Positions 1 to 9,325 of a stretch of 64,000 nucleotides of DNA are shown here, one piece after another. Each line of letters begins with the position of its first letter. Position 1 is the first letter of the stretch. The stretch covers positions 14,752,295 through 14,816,294 of the forward strand of contig NC_090743.1 in NCBI RefSeq assembly GCF_036898095.1, read 5' to 3'. The notes beneath the pieces are model-generated. The model saw only the letters and a program-made list of their open reading frames with translations. It was not told the origin of the DNA and did no database searches. Position numbers and translations under genes: made by a program. The stretch comes from Palaemon carinicauda (lineage: Eukaryota; Arthropoda; Malacostraca; Decapoda; Palaemonidae).

Positions 1-159
1 CAGTGTACATAATCAAATCTTGGCCGAAACTCATCTCAAAGGCTCATATGGGCCAGCATATAAGACTTGGAATCACTAGTTTCTCCCACTCTGGACCATG
101 AGGTTCCAGGGCAGAAATAGCTGCTTGAAGCTGCTCCTGGGCATAGACAGCTTCCCTGA

Positions 160-430
160 GGAGTAGGTGTGTGTGTTTCAACAAGAGGATTTGACTTGCA
201 GATGAAAAGTAGCATTTTAATTAGTTGGACAAAAATTTTGTCTATTAAATTTCTTACTCCTGATCTTGATAATTCCTGGCACTGTTGTTCATGTAATTCT
301 TTATTCATGTTGCATAAAATTTTTTATAATTTTGACCATCATTTGCATTTTGATCTTTCCAGACAGTTTTGCCTGCTCTAGAACATAAAAAGGCTCAACA
401 ATACACAGAGTATGGACAGAGCAGACAGTG
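160..430 (+). mobile_element. LINE 3'-end fragment (jockey-like)
   Basis: The open frame at 169-381 reads as the last part of a non-LTR retrotransposon reverse transcriptase ORF. It carries the strings LSIKFLTPDLD and LHKIFYNFDHHLHFDLS. The same tail recurs on the minus strand at 29142-29400 (IKFLIPDLD, VHKIFYNPDHPLHLDLS) next to recognisable RT motifs, which is how this piece is assigned. No catalytic motif is present here, so it is a dead 3' fragment. Confidence 0.6.
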
Positions 431-969
431 AATGGAACCGAGAATGTATTATCAAGAGGTAAGAGAGTGGCCCATTCGACGATCTGATTTTTCTTCAGAA
501 GCAGAATTGCATCCATCTTTCATGCCCCTAGAGGCAAACAAAGTACCACTCGCTTGAAGCTGAAGAACCTTGCCGTCAATCGCACGATGGTGCGGAGAAC
601 ACACTTCCTATTGATGTTATACCTCTCAGTGGCTACCCTTGCCACCACCAATTGCGCATACATGATAGTTGCAGGGTGGTCACCTCTTCTTGTTCTTGAT
701 CGCATGAGCTTGTCGGAACTTTCCGGTGCATGGATTGGCAAGCGCATGGGAACGTTACACCGATCATGAAGAGATCAATCGCAGAGACTGAGGATCAAAG
801 TCCTGATCTTGTCACTCTTGAAAGCAAAGAGATCAATTGCTAGATCTTTTCCACCCACCATGGGGCAATTTATCCCTTGAGAAACAAAGTACAGCATACT
901 TTATATCCTTACAGGGAGTGATTGGAAAAATGTGGGATAATTTTGGCAATCAGTCAATTGACTGAGATT
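431..969. other. unassigned stretch
   Basis: I see no recognisable gene. Open frames of 71-75 codons exist on both strands around 520-770 but match nothing I know. The recombinase homology of element A begins at about 970. Confidence 0.4.
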
Positions 970-1599
970 AGCATCTGAGAACCCTTCAAACTTGGGATCG
1001 CTAATGGCTGGATTCTTAGTCTTTGCCACGAAGGATGGTACGAGCCTGAAGGTAGCCTCACGCCAACCCTTAGAGTGTGACACCTCGTACGACAGTCCGT
1101 GCAACTCCCCTACCCGTTTTGCTGATGCCAGAGCTAACAGGAAAACTATCTTGAGGGTGAGTTCCTTGTCCAAGATGTCCTTTAGGAGTTCGAAGGGAGG
1201 TTCTGACAGCATCTTCAGGACTCTGGCCACGTCCCACAGGGGCACCCTAACGGCTTGAGGGGGGCACGATTGTTCGAAGCTCCTGATGAGCATCGAGATA
1301 TGTCTGGAGGAACCCAGGTCGATGCCCTTCAGGAGGAAGGCTTAACCCAGAGCAGCCCGGACTCCTTTGATGGCTGGGATGGACATGTTTACCTCGTCCC
1401 TGAGATAGACTAGGAAGTCCGCTATCTCTGGAATGGAGGCCCTCAATGGTTTGATGCTCCTCGAGATGCACCACTTAGTGAATGTGGCCCACTTTGCCTG
1501 GTATACTGCTGCTGATGAACGCCTCAGATACCCTGACATCCTTGCTGCCGTTCTCGAAGAATATCCCTCCTTCCTCAGGAGACGCACGATAACCTCCAC
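970..1599 (-). pseudogene. Tyrosine recombinase of element A, truncated
   Basis: The N-terminal core-binding part (LLRKEGYSSRTAARMSGYLRR) is open from 1599 to a stop at 1342. The same frame resumes at 1293 with FEQSCPPQAVRVP and the first catalytic arginine region, ASAKRVGELHGLS. Homology to element B ends at about 970, before the H-x-x-R and Tyr box, so the enzyme cannot be active. A foreign tail of about 25 codons follows to 901. Confidence 0.85.
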
Positions 1600-2699
1600 G
1601 CGTGAAGGCGGAGGGACCGAGGGTTCTCGTGGAACCTTTGAAAGTGGGGCTGCCGGAGAAGGTCTGGCCTGGTGGAAGGCGCGCCAGTTCCTTTAGATCC
1701 GCGAAGCACTCTCTCTCCGGCAACCAGGGCGCTACCAAAGTCATCCACAGGTTGTCCGCTCGCCTCACCCTGTTGAGGACCTGACTGAGCATCCCGAAGG
1801 GAGGGAAGGCATAAACGTCGAGGTTGTCCCAAGGGTGCTGGAAGGCGTCCTAAAATGCCGCTTCTGGATCTGGCACAGGAGAACAAAACACGGGGAGCTG
1901 TGCGTTCAGTCTCGTTGCGAAGAGGTCCAACACTGGCGAGCCCCATTTCTGAGTGAGGGTCTTGGCCACTTCCGGGTGCAAGGACCACTCGACCCATTCT
2001 GCTGAGGCCGTCAGCCAGGACGTTTCTCTTCCCTGGAATGAACCTTGCTGAGATCTTGATCTGTTCCTCTTCGGCCCATTCTAGCAGTCCTATCGTGAGG
2101 ACGCACAACTCCTTCGATTTTAATCCTCCTTGTTTCTTTATGTAGGCCACCATCGTGGTGGTGTCGCACATCAGTGCCACGGTGTTTCCCCGGAGCCGAT
2201 GGATGAACTCTAGGCACGCTCTTCACACTGCCATCATCCTAGTACGTTTATGTGCTGGTTTTTCTCTTCGTCCACCCAACTTCCTCTTGCTGTCTTGCCG
2301 AGGAGATGGGCACCCCACCCCTCCTTGGATGTGTCCGTGAACAGAAGCATCTCTGGAGGGTCGGCAGCGAAGGGCATTCCCTTGACGGTGTTCGATCTGG
2401 CGAGCCACCACTCTAGGACTTCCTTCGTCTCCGGGAAAACCGGGACCACCTTGTGGGGGAAGTCTCTCTGGTTCCAGGTCTCCTTCAGGTTCCATTGAAC
2501 TCCCCTGGGGGACTAGCTTCTCCGACACGAGGTGGCCTATCAGTCTTTGCCAGTCCTTGGCTCTCCTGGGCTGGTCCGACAGGAAGGGCCGGAGGATCTG
2601 GTCCAAGTTGTCTAGTCTCTCTGCGGAAGGGAAAGCTCTCGCCAACCGGGAGTCCAGGACCATTCCGAGGTAGGTCATCCTGGTGGAGGGTATCAGTTG
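1475..2699 (-). pseudogene. RNase H and methyltransferase-like region of element A, broken
   Basis: RNase H motifs are visible in three frames: LLFTDTSKEGWGAHL (2449-2234 frame), then MALMCDTTTMVAYIKKQGG and GKRNVLADGLSR (2180-1575 frame). The following region, VLNRVRRADNL and MTLVAPWLPERE (1792-1475), matches the Dam-like methyltransferase domain that DIRS elements carry after RNase H. At least two frameshifts separate these parts. The frame also runs into the start of the recombinase, as is usual for DIRS. Confidence 0.78.
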
Positions 2700-3497
2700 A
2701 GACTTATCTAGGTTGATGATGATACCCAGGACGTTGCAGAACCACAGGAGCTTCGCGCCTTGCTCCCTCAGTACTTCCCGAGGCTGAAAGCAACAACCAG
2801 TCGTCCAGGTACTGAATCAGGCGGATGCCCTGTTCGTGTGCCCAGGCTGAGACTGTTGTGAAGACCTTCGTGAAGACCTGAGGGGCTGTGGACAGACCGA
2901 AGCAGAGGGTCTTGAATTGCAACGCTTGGGTACCCCATTTCACCCTTAGGTACTTCCTGCTGGAGGGGTGAACAGGGATTTGGAAGTATGCATCCTTGAG
3001 GTCTATGGACATCATGAAGTCCCCCCCTCCCTCAAGGCCGTTAGGACCGACTTCGGGGTGTCCATCTTGAAGTCGGTCTTGCACACGAGCTTGTTGGGGG
3101 CTGAGAGGTCTATGACTGGTCTCCAGCCTGCAGTCGCTTTCTCCACCAGGAAGAGTCTGCTGTAGAACCCCGGGCCCAGGTTCTTGACTGGTTCTATCGC
3201 CCCTTTCGCCAGCATCGCAGAGACCTCCTCTTGTAGGGCCGTCCTTCTCAAGGGGTCCTTGGGTGCCAACCACTCTGCCTGTTGATCTGGCATTAGAGGT
3301 GGGGGGTCCGCCAGGAAGGGCAACCTGTACCTTTCTTTCAGGACTGCTACGGTCCACAGATCTGCTCCGTGGTCTCTCCATGCTTGCCAAGAACGTTTGA
3401 GGCATCCCCCCACCTGAGGCTTCGGCAGGAGTAGGGGGCCTCTCTCCCTATCTCCTTCTAGAGGCGCGGCCTGAACGACCTCTTCTGGCTGCCGCAT
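2700..3497 (-). pseudogene. DIRS reverse transcriptase of element A, frameshifted
   Basis: Two overlapping frames share the domain. The upstream frame (3497-3012) has the N-terminal RT part ending in VIDLSAPNKLV and TDFKMDTPKSV. The downstream frame carries motif A (SIDLKDAYFQI), motif B (CFGLSTAPQVFT) and motif C (IQYLDDWLLL). The switch falls at a run of seven C on the plus strand near 3020, where element B has a different, shorter C tract, so an indel in the homopolymer is the simplest cause. Catalytic aspartates are intact on either side of the break. Confidence 0.85.
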
Positions 3498-3516
3498 AAG
3501 AAGGCCTGAAGGATGA

Positions 3517-5841
3517 CTATGCTGAAGACGTTCCTCTACAGGAGGGCTGCGAAGACTGAGACCAGGTCGTAGTAGGGGCGTCTCTCCTGGGTTGACTAGG
3601 TAAGGCGCGAGGAGGAAGGGAGGCGTCGGAGGGTGCCCTTCTATGAGTAGGTCTTCTCGCTGGAGGGGGTCTGGAATCTCCCGTATCCTTCAGCTTCCTG
3701 ACCACCTCTACCATCTCTTCCACTGCCTTCAGGGGGAAAACTGAGTCGTCCCACAGGGGTAGGCTCCTCAGGGACCTCGCTTCTCTGTCCGGGAGCCTCC
3801 TTACGAGCTTGTTGAGCACCGTGTCCCTTTTCCGCAGAACCCAATTGGCGGCCTGCGCGATGGATTGGTATGAGAGGAACTTAAGGGCTTTACCTCCCGA
3901 GCTAATCAGCTCCTTCAGTAAGGCCTGGTTCTCCGGGACAGTGAGGTCGTAGGAAGACTGGAAGCCTACCAGCGTGGAGGCCCACCAATCCAGCTGCGAG
4001 GAAACATTCACCAGGTCCTTGGCTATCTCCTCCATCATGGCAGCTTCTGAAGGGGAGAAACAGACCGGGGCGGTAGTAGCCCTCTCTTCAGCTGCTCCTT
4101 GTCCCAGGATGGCGACTGCAGGCTCCACAGTACAGGGACCTGCGCGATGCCCTTCAGGAAGGTAAAACCGTCTCTGGGATTTTAGGCCTTGAAGAAGCTT
4201 GGAGGAGCTCTGGGTCTTGGGGGCTTCTGCATGGTTGGCCACGATCTTGTCCACATGAGCCCTGCCCAACCTAACATCCCTAGCCAAAGGCAGGGCTAGC
4301 GAGGGTCTCTGCTGCACCGGGGTATCAACCAGCCTGCTGAGGCTCGAGAGCCAGACTTCGTCAGGAGAGGGCTCGGGTTCGTCAAGTCTGTGATGCCTCC
4401 TAATGAGTCCTATTACCCTCCTGTAGGCCGAAACTTCTGCTGCTGAACCTACTACATTGTCGTCCATTTCCTCCGTAGGACACTCCGCTGCCTGTGACAG
4501 AGGTCGCCGCGCGGGGGAGGGAGGAAACATCTTGGAATGGTCCAACTTCGGCGGCTTAGGGCATAGGACGGGCATCGCCGTCGGGACGGAGGCCTCCATC
4601 CTGGACTTATCCCTGCTTACGGAGGTCCAGGTAGATGCGGGCTTGCTCGTCGAAGGGAGTTGCTTGTCTCGTTCCTGCCGACTCGATGTTGACTTGGAGG
4701 TCGGGATGCGGCTGCCAGACCGAAGGGGCGACTCTCTCCGCTGGGCGGATGGAGTCGGAACCTTCGCGGACTTATGCCTGTCCGCTAGGACCTGAAGAGA
4801 CGACTCCCTCCATCGATCGTATCTGCCACTGGATACGTACCTCACTGGTAAGTGAATCCTTGAGAGCCAACTCGAGGGGCCCGGAACTGCTGACATCTCG
4901 AGAAGTTTGCTACAAGGGATGACGACCCATTCTTTTCCCGGGGAGTCACTTCTCCTAAACTTCCTCCTGGGGAATCTAGAGCGCCTACCCACGTGGCGGG
5001 ATCTGGAGCGGGAGCGAGAACATCTCCTGCGGCACCTCTCACGACGTCTTCTATGGTCCCTTGGGGCTCCGTCTTCCGAGGAGCAAGAGTAGGCCTCGAC
5101 CGAGGAGCCCGACGACTTGCATGTTCTCACAGGCGGGCCCGGAAGACGGACGGACGGAAACGTAGCTAAAGGTACTGGAGGGGAGCGTGGGAGTTCCTCG
5201 ATGGGGGACCAGGTTTCAAATCCTTCCTCCATCCTCAACGGAGACCTGAAGGGCGTCTTCAGCGGCACCCACGCGAGGGAGACCGACGGCGGCGAGTCTT
5301 CCTTCTCGGCGGAACCCTCGGCTGCAGAAGCACCTGAAAAACACGCCCATGAGGCGGGAGAAGAGGTAGGCACAGTTTTTCCCCACATAGGATCCTCTGA
5401 GGAGACGGGCCCTGCTTGCACCAGAGTTCCGTCCCCCCAACATACTCCCGTTCCTCCCTCAGGCCCCTCACTTGCCTGGAATGACGCCACAACTTCACTA
5501 TCCCGTAATTCAGACTCCTGGGGAAGGGCCACAGGCCTCTTCCCCACAACTGACTTACCTCGTCCCCTACTCAGGGTAAGGGAAGGCGGCAGCGAGGCTC
5601 TGTCTGACGATACGCCCGGCGAAGCAAGAGGAGAAGAGACGCTTGGTTTCTTAGGCGATCTCTTAGACGCATCCACTTGCACCTCGTTCCAGGACTCGCA
5701 CTCCGGACATGTGGCTGTAGGGGAACACACACTGGCCCTACACGAAGAACACAAGGAGTGCGGGTCAAGTTCAGGTTTCGACAGGAAAGCACCACATGAT
5801 TTACCGGCCATAGGCCCAGGACAACGACGATGATGCTCCAT
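3517..5841 (-). CDS. DIRS Gag-like protein of element A (774 aa)
   Basis: This long intact ORF starts 160 bp inside the left ITR. The N-terminus (residues 8-48) has a cysteine cluster, RRCPG, SCGAF, CSSC, then ATCPEC, resembling a zinc-binding module. Residues of about 250-310 are Arg/Ser rich (SRSRSRSRH and neighbours), a likely nucleic-acid-binding or nuclear-targeting stretch. The C-terminal 300 residues contain a helical core (LDWWASTLVGFQSSYDLTVP) also present in element B. The tail is Arg/Pro rich. Gag-like ORF1 proteins precede pol in DIRS elements and are presumed to package element RNA. The equivalent ORF in B is broken, so this is the best-preserved Gag of this family here. Whether it is expressed is unknown, since the rest of the element is dead. 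Confidence 0.8.
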   Translation of the reverse strand: MEHHRRCPGPMAGKSCGAFLSKPELDPHSLCSSCRASVCSPTATCPECESWNEVQVDASKRSPKKPSVSSPLASPGVSSDRASLPPSLTLSRGRGKSVVGKRPVALPQESELRDSEVVASFQASEGPEGGTGVCWGDGTLVQAGPVSSEDPMWGKTVPTSSPASWACFSGASAAEGSAEKEDSPPSVSLAWVPLKTPFRSPLRMEEGFETWSPIEELPRSPPVPLATFPSVRLPGPPVRTCKSSGSSVEAYSCSSEDGAPRDHRRRRERCRRRCSRSRSRSRHVGRRSRFPRRKFRRSDSPGKEWVVIPCSKLLEMSAVPGPSSWLSRIHLPVRYVSSGRYDRWRESSLQVLADRHKSAKVPTPSAQRRESPLRSGSRIPTSKSTSSRQERDKQLPSTSKPASTWTSVSRDKSRMEASVPTAMPVLCPKPPKLDHSKMFPPSPARRPLSQAAECPTEEMDDNVVGSAAEVSAYRRVIGLIRRHHRLDEPEPSPDEVWLSSLSRLVDTPVQQRPSLALPLARDVRLGRAHVDKIVANHAEAPKTQSSSKLLQGLKSQRRFYLPEGHRAGPCTVEPAVAILGQGAAEERATTAPVCFSPSEAAMMEEIAKDLVNVSSQLDWWASTLVGFQSSYDLTVPENQALLKELISSGGKALKFLSYQSIAQAANWVLRKRDTVLNKLVRRLPDREARSLRSLPLWDDSVFPLKAVEEMVEVVRKLKDTGDSRPPPARRPTHRRAPSDASLPPRALPSQPRRDAPTTTWSQSSQPSCRGTSSA

Positions 5842-6002
5842 TACACACTAGTAAGGCACCGTGAGACACAGGAACACAAAGGGAAAGGTTAAGGGAGAGC
5901 ACAAAGGTACCACGTGGGAACCGCGTGAGACACAAAGGGTCACACTGGATAAGGAGAGCGTCGTGATGTTATCGCGACGCAACCAGAGAACTTACTGGGA
6001 AT

Positions 6003-6187
6003 CAAGACCTGAGCAAGCATGCTCTCTGACCTGGGGTCGCCTCAGGGCACGTATCACTCCACCAGAGGTTACCCCTCATAGAAAACGGGAGTAGGGTAAA
6101 CTACACAAAACTCTGGTCGGTTGAGAGGAGATCCCAGATACTCCTAAGAAAGTAGTTCGAGGTAAGTACTCCGTGTTGGAACTAATT
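6003..6187 (-). repeat. left inverted terminal repeat of element A
   Basis: This segment matches the left ITR of element B (13069-13260) and, inverted, the right ITR at 6935-7107. Shared landmarks are AGCATGCTCTCTGACC, GTTACCCCTCATAGAAAA and AAAGTAGTTCGAGGTAAGTA. The outer end is GTGTTGGAAC near 6182. Confidence 0.85.
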
Positions 6188-6903
6188 TTTTAACAAAGAT
6201 CATGAAATCATTAATGGCCTGCAATCTTAAGGCACAGGAAAAAAGGTGATTCATGGTAATATCACTGTCCATAACAAGATTTTAAGGGCAAAAATACAGT
6301 TGCCACTAGTGTTCATTTGTATTTTAATAAAACTGTAATGTCTTGGACACTTGAAGACCAAAGCCAGCTTATAAAAGTAATAGGTTTTAGGTGAACGTAG
6401 TTTGGGATACTGTCAAGTTTGGTGGCCGATTCTATTAAGGTTATGTTCATGATGAAATATTACTTTGCTTGTTTTATAAAGAAAAAAAAATATGTCTTCC
6501 TTTAATTTGAGAGTCGAGAGTACCAGCAAAATGTTATGCTAGTTATTCATGCTACAAGGCATGTTAGTAACAATGATGTTGATCTTAAAACAAAGATTAT
6601 ACTTCCCATGGCTAAAATTTGTACTGGAATTCTGGAGGGCGATCAGGCACGAAACGAGAAGGTAATTTATATTTCATTTCCAAGAGCAGCAATGGTGCTG
6701 GTTTACTGCGATGTGCAAGAAGAGCAAGAAATTGTTGAATCTGAGAAGGCTTTAAAAACACTTTCAATGCAAGAGCAAATTTCATGGTGTGGTTTACTCC
6801 ATCCACGTCACCAATTTCACCTGTTAAAATGAGAAGCACTCATTAAAAATTAACAAATTTCATTGAATAAGTACATGCTGAAACTAACGACAGAGAAAAT
6901 CAC
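6188..6903. other. spacer between DIRS A and B
   Basis: A+T-rich DNA lies between the two elements. One plus-strand open frame of 98 codons (6536-6832) begins MLVIHATRHVSNNDVDLK. I do not recognise it and see no flanking splice or start context that would make it convincing. Otherwise I see nothing here. Confidence 0.4.
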
Positions 6904-7107
6904 AAATTTTAAGTAATTTGTATTTTTCCTAACAGTACTTACCTCGAACTACTTTCTTAGGAGTATCTGGGATCTCCTCCCATCCGACCAGAGTTTGGTG
7001 TAGTTTACCCTAAACCCATTTTCTATGAGGGGTAACCTCAGGCGGAGTGATACGCGCCCTGAGGCTAACCCCGGGTTAGAGAGCATGCTTCCTTAGGTCT
7101 CGACCTC
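6904..7107 (-). repeat. right ITR of element B with outer extension
   Basis: Bases 6935-7107 are the inverted counterpart of 13069-13254 (shared start AGTACTTACCTCGAACTACT). The outer 31 bp (AAATTTTAAGTAATTTGTAT onward) have no match in the left ITR but are copied in inverted form in the ICR. DIRS1 also has a short extension on only one ITR. Confidence 0.88.
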
Positions 7108-7181
7108 CAGTATGATCTTGGTTGCTAAGGTCTCTAAGAATACCAGGGGACACTCGGGGAAGGCAGGGTGGGCCATTACCC

Positions 7182-7283
7182 GAAAGTAGTTCGAGGTAAG
7201 TACTGTTAGGAAAAATACAAATTACTTAAAATTTTCTATTTGCTCCAACACGAAGTACTTACCTCGAACTACTTTCTTAGGAG
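7182..7283 (-). repeat. internal complementary region (ICR) of element B
   Basis: Bases 7182-7235 are the reverse complement of the right outer end (6904-6957). Bases 7236-7283 repeat the left outer end (reverse complement of about 13214-13260). The ICR is therefore a pre-formed copy of the circle junction between the two element ends. In the DIRS1 model it templates completion of the ITRs on a circular intermediate. Confidence 0.88.
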
Positions 7284-7615
7284 ACTTATACTTTAGGAGG
7301 TGGGCGTGGCCCTAAAATGTTCTTGAGACTGTGCTGAGGAATATCCAGAGACCTAGAAAGTGGCTAGGTCGTGTTGACCCCATAGAAAACGATTGAGAGG
7401 AAACTACACAAAAACCCATCTTAGTGTCTAAGAAACTCACCTGTGCAAGAAATCCTAGGGGACATGTCTTCGTCTTGTTGAGGTACTCGTCTCTAGCTCA
7501 GGGCCCTCACAGAGCTCACTTGAAGCGGAAAAAGGGAAAGAAGGTACAAGGGGTTTAAGGAACGAACCTGTGTCTCTTGTGCTTGTTACCCGCGGTTATC
7601 ACTGAGGCTATGCCT

Positions 7616-9325
7616 TTAAACAGTTTGGAGCTCGGAAACGACACGCTCGGAAACGACGGTACCTATCGAGAACCCGTCCAGGGATCTTCTTGAATAGTCC
7701 TTCAAATAGTGAGCCGTGAAGGTAGACTGGTTGGCCCAGGTGCCTGCCCTTAGGATCTGGCCCACTGCCATATTTTTCTCGAAGGCCAATGTAGTACTCA
7801 GGCCCCTAATGTCATGGGGCTTGGGTTTCCCCGGCAGGGAGATTCCTGCCTTACTATAGGCCCTGATGATGACCTGCCGCAACCAGGAGGAGATGGTATT
7901 CTTCGAGACTGGCTTCTTCACGAGGCCTGTGGAAACAAAAAGACTTTTGATCCCGGGCCGGAGTCTTGCTGTCCTTTCCAAGTATTTCCTCACTGCCCTG
8001 ACGGGGCATAGGCGCAAATCCTTCACATCGTCCGACCGAGGGATTGCCGGAATTGAGAAACCCTCAAACCTGGGGTCCCATACGGCAGGGTTCTGGGTCT
8101 TAGCTACGAAGGAAGGGACAAACTTGAACGTGACTTCTCGCCAACCTTTTGAGTGAGCCACTTTGTAGGACAGACCATGAATCTCGCCTACCCTTTCAGC
8201 TGATACTAACGCCAGCAAGAAAACCGTCTTGAGAGTGAGATCCTTGTCCACGATGTCTTTCAGGGGCTCGAACGGAGGTTCGGATAACATTTTCAGGACC
8301 CTTGCCACGTCCCATTGTGGCACCTTCACAGCTTGCGGGGGGCATGATTGCTCAAAGCTCTTAACGAGCATTGAGATATGTCTGGAGTTACCCAGGTCTA
8401 TGCCTTTCAGGAGAAAAACTTGGCCCAGAGCCGCGCAGACTCCCTTGATGGCTGGAATGGACATGTTGACCACGTCCCCGAGGTAAACTAGGAAGTCCGC
8501 AACTTGCGGGATAGAGGCCTTCAGGGGCCTGATGTTCCTAGTGGCGCACAATTTGGTAAAGGTGGCCCACTTAGCCTGGTATACAGCTGTCGATGACCGT
8601 CTCAGGTAGCCCGACATCCTCGTTGCTGTACTCGACGAGTAGCCTTCCCTCCTCAGGAGACGCTCGATAACCTCCACGCGTGAAGGCGGAGGGACCGAGG
8701 GTTCTCGTGGAACCTTCGGAAGTGTGGTTGCCGGAGAAGGTCTGGCCTGTCCGGAAGGGGCCAGTGTGGCTGTTGTGTTAGTTCCCTTAGGTCCACGAAC
8801 CACTCTCTCTCCGGCCACCAGGGCGCTACCAAAGTCATCCGTATGTTGCTCGTCCTTCTCACCCTGTTGAGGACCTGCCTGAGCATCCCAAAGGGGGGAA
8901 AAGCGTACACGTCGAGATTGTCCCAAGGATGCTGGAAGGCGTCCTCGAACGCCACTTTTGGGTGTGGAACAGGAGAACAGAACACGGGGAGCTGCGTGTT
9001 TAGCCTTGTTGCGAAGATGTCCATCACCGGAGAACCCCATTTCTGAATGACAGACCTGGCTACTTCCGGGTGTAGAGACCATTCGGATCCTACCACTTGC
9101 CCCATCCTGCTGAGGCCGTCGGCGAGGATGTTCCTTTTCCCTGGGATGAACCTCGCTGATATTCTTATCTGCTCCACTTCGGCCCATTCCAGAAGTTGTA
9201 ATGTGAGGACGCACAGCTCCTTCGACCTTAGGCCTCCCTGCTTCTTTATGTAAGCTACTACCGTGGCATTGTCGCACATCAACGCCACGGTGTTTCCCCG
9301 GAGTAGGTGTACAAACTCCAGGCAC
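7616..9325 (-). CDS. DIRS tyrosine recombinase (intact)
   Basis: The ORF is 569 codons. Residues of about 1-205 are an out-of-frame reading of the RNase H/methyltransferase region, so the real enzyme probably starts later, near VEVIERLLRREGYSSS (about residue 212). A core-binding domain follows (STAVYQAKWATF, QVADFLVYL), then the catalytic domain. All four residues of the family tetrad are visible: Arg378 in SAERVGEIHGL, His504 and Arg507 in KPHDIRGLS, and Tyr540 in FTAHYLKDYS. The enzyme would integrate the circular DNA copy by site-specific recombination in the nucleus. Overlap with the upstream pol frame is typical of DIRS1. This is the only intact recombinase ORF in the window. Confidence 0.9.
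   Translation of the reverse strand: MPGVCTPTPGKHRGVDVRQCHGSSLHKEAGRPKVEGAVRPHITTSGMGRSGADKNISEVHPREKEHPRRRPQQDGASGRIRMVSTPGSSQVCHSEMGFSGDGHLRNKAKHAAPRVLFSCSTPKSGVRGRLPASLGQSRRVRFSPLWDAQAGPQQGEKDEQHTDDFGSALVAGERVVRGPKGTNTTATLAPSGQARPSPATTLPKVPREPSVPPPSRVEVIERLLRREGYSSSTATRMSGYLRRSSTAVYQAKWATFTKLCATRNIRPLKASIPQVADFLVYLGDVVNMSIPAIKGVCAALGQVFLLKGIDLGNSRHISMLVKSFEQSCPPQAVKVPQWDVARVLKMLSEPPFEPLKDIVDKDLTLKTVFLLALVSAERVGEIHGLSYKVAHSKGWREVTFKFVPSFVAKTQNPAVWDPRFEGFSIPAIPRSDDVKDLRLCPVRAVRKYLERTARLRPGIKSLFVSTGLVKKPVSKNTISSWLRQVIIRAYSKAGISLPGKPKPHDIRGLSTTLAFEKNMAVGQILRAGTWANQSTFTAHYLKDYSRRSLDGFSIGTVVSERVVSELQTV

Larger units (their letters stand above)
970..6187 (-). mobile_element. DIRS-type retrotransposon A, 3'-truncated
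   Basis: Reading the minus strand, the order is left ITR (6187-6003), Gag-like ORF (5841-3517), reverse transcriptase, RNase H, methyltransferase-like domain, then a tyrosine recombinase cut off near 970. This is the canonical DIRS layout. Homology to element B is continuous and stops inside the recombinase after the FEGFS segment. The catalytic H-x-x-R and Tyr, the ICR and the right ITR are therefore all missing. There is a run of frameshifts and stops in pol, while Gag remains open for 774 codons. It is a fossil copy of the same family as B. Confidence 0.88.

Noticed and set aside
5117..5833. 238-codon plus-strand ORF
   Set aside because: It is the antisense shadow of the Gag-like ORF of element A (3517-5841).
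970..6187. LTR retrotransposon or endogenous retrovirus
   Set aside because: There are no direct long terminal repeats, protease or DDE integrase. The ends are inverted, and the recombinase is of the tyrosine type.
6536..6832. 98-codon plus-strand ORF as a gene
   Set aside because: No recognisable motif, no supporting context, and in a transposon-rich spacer. Recorded only as an unassigned frame.
7616..9325. phage integrase or prophage
   Set aside because: The tyrosine recombinase sits downstream of RT and RNase H between DIRS inverted repeats, with no phage genes nearby.
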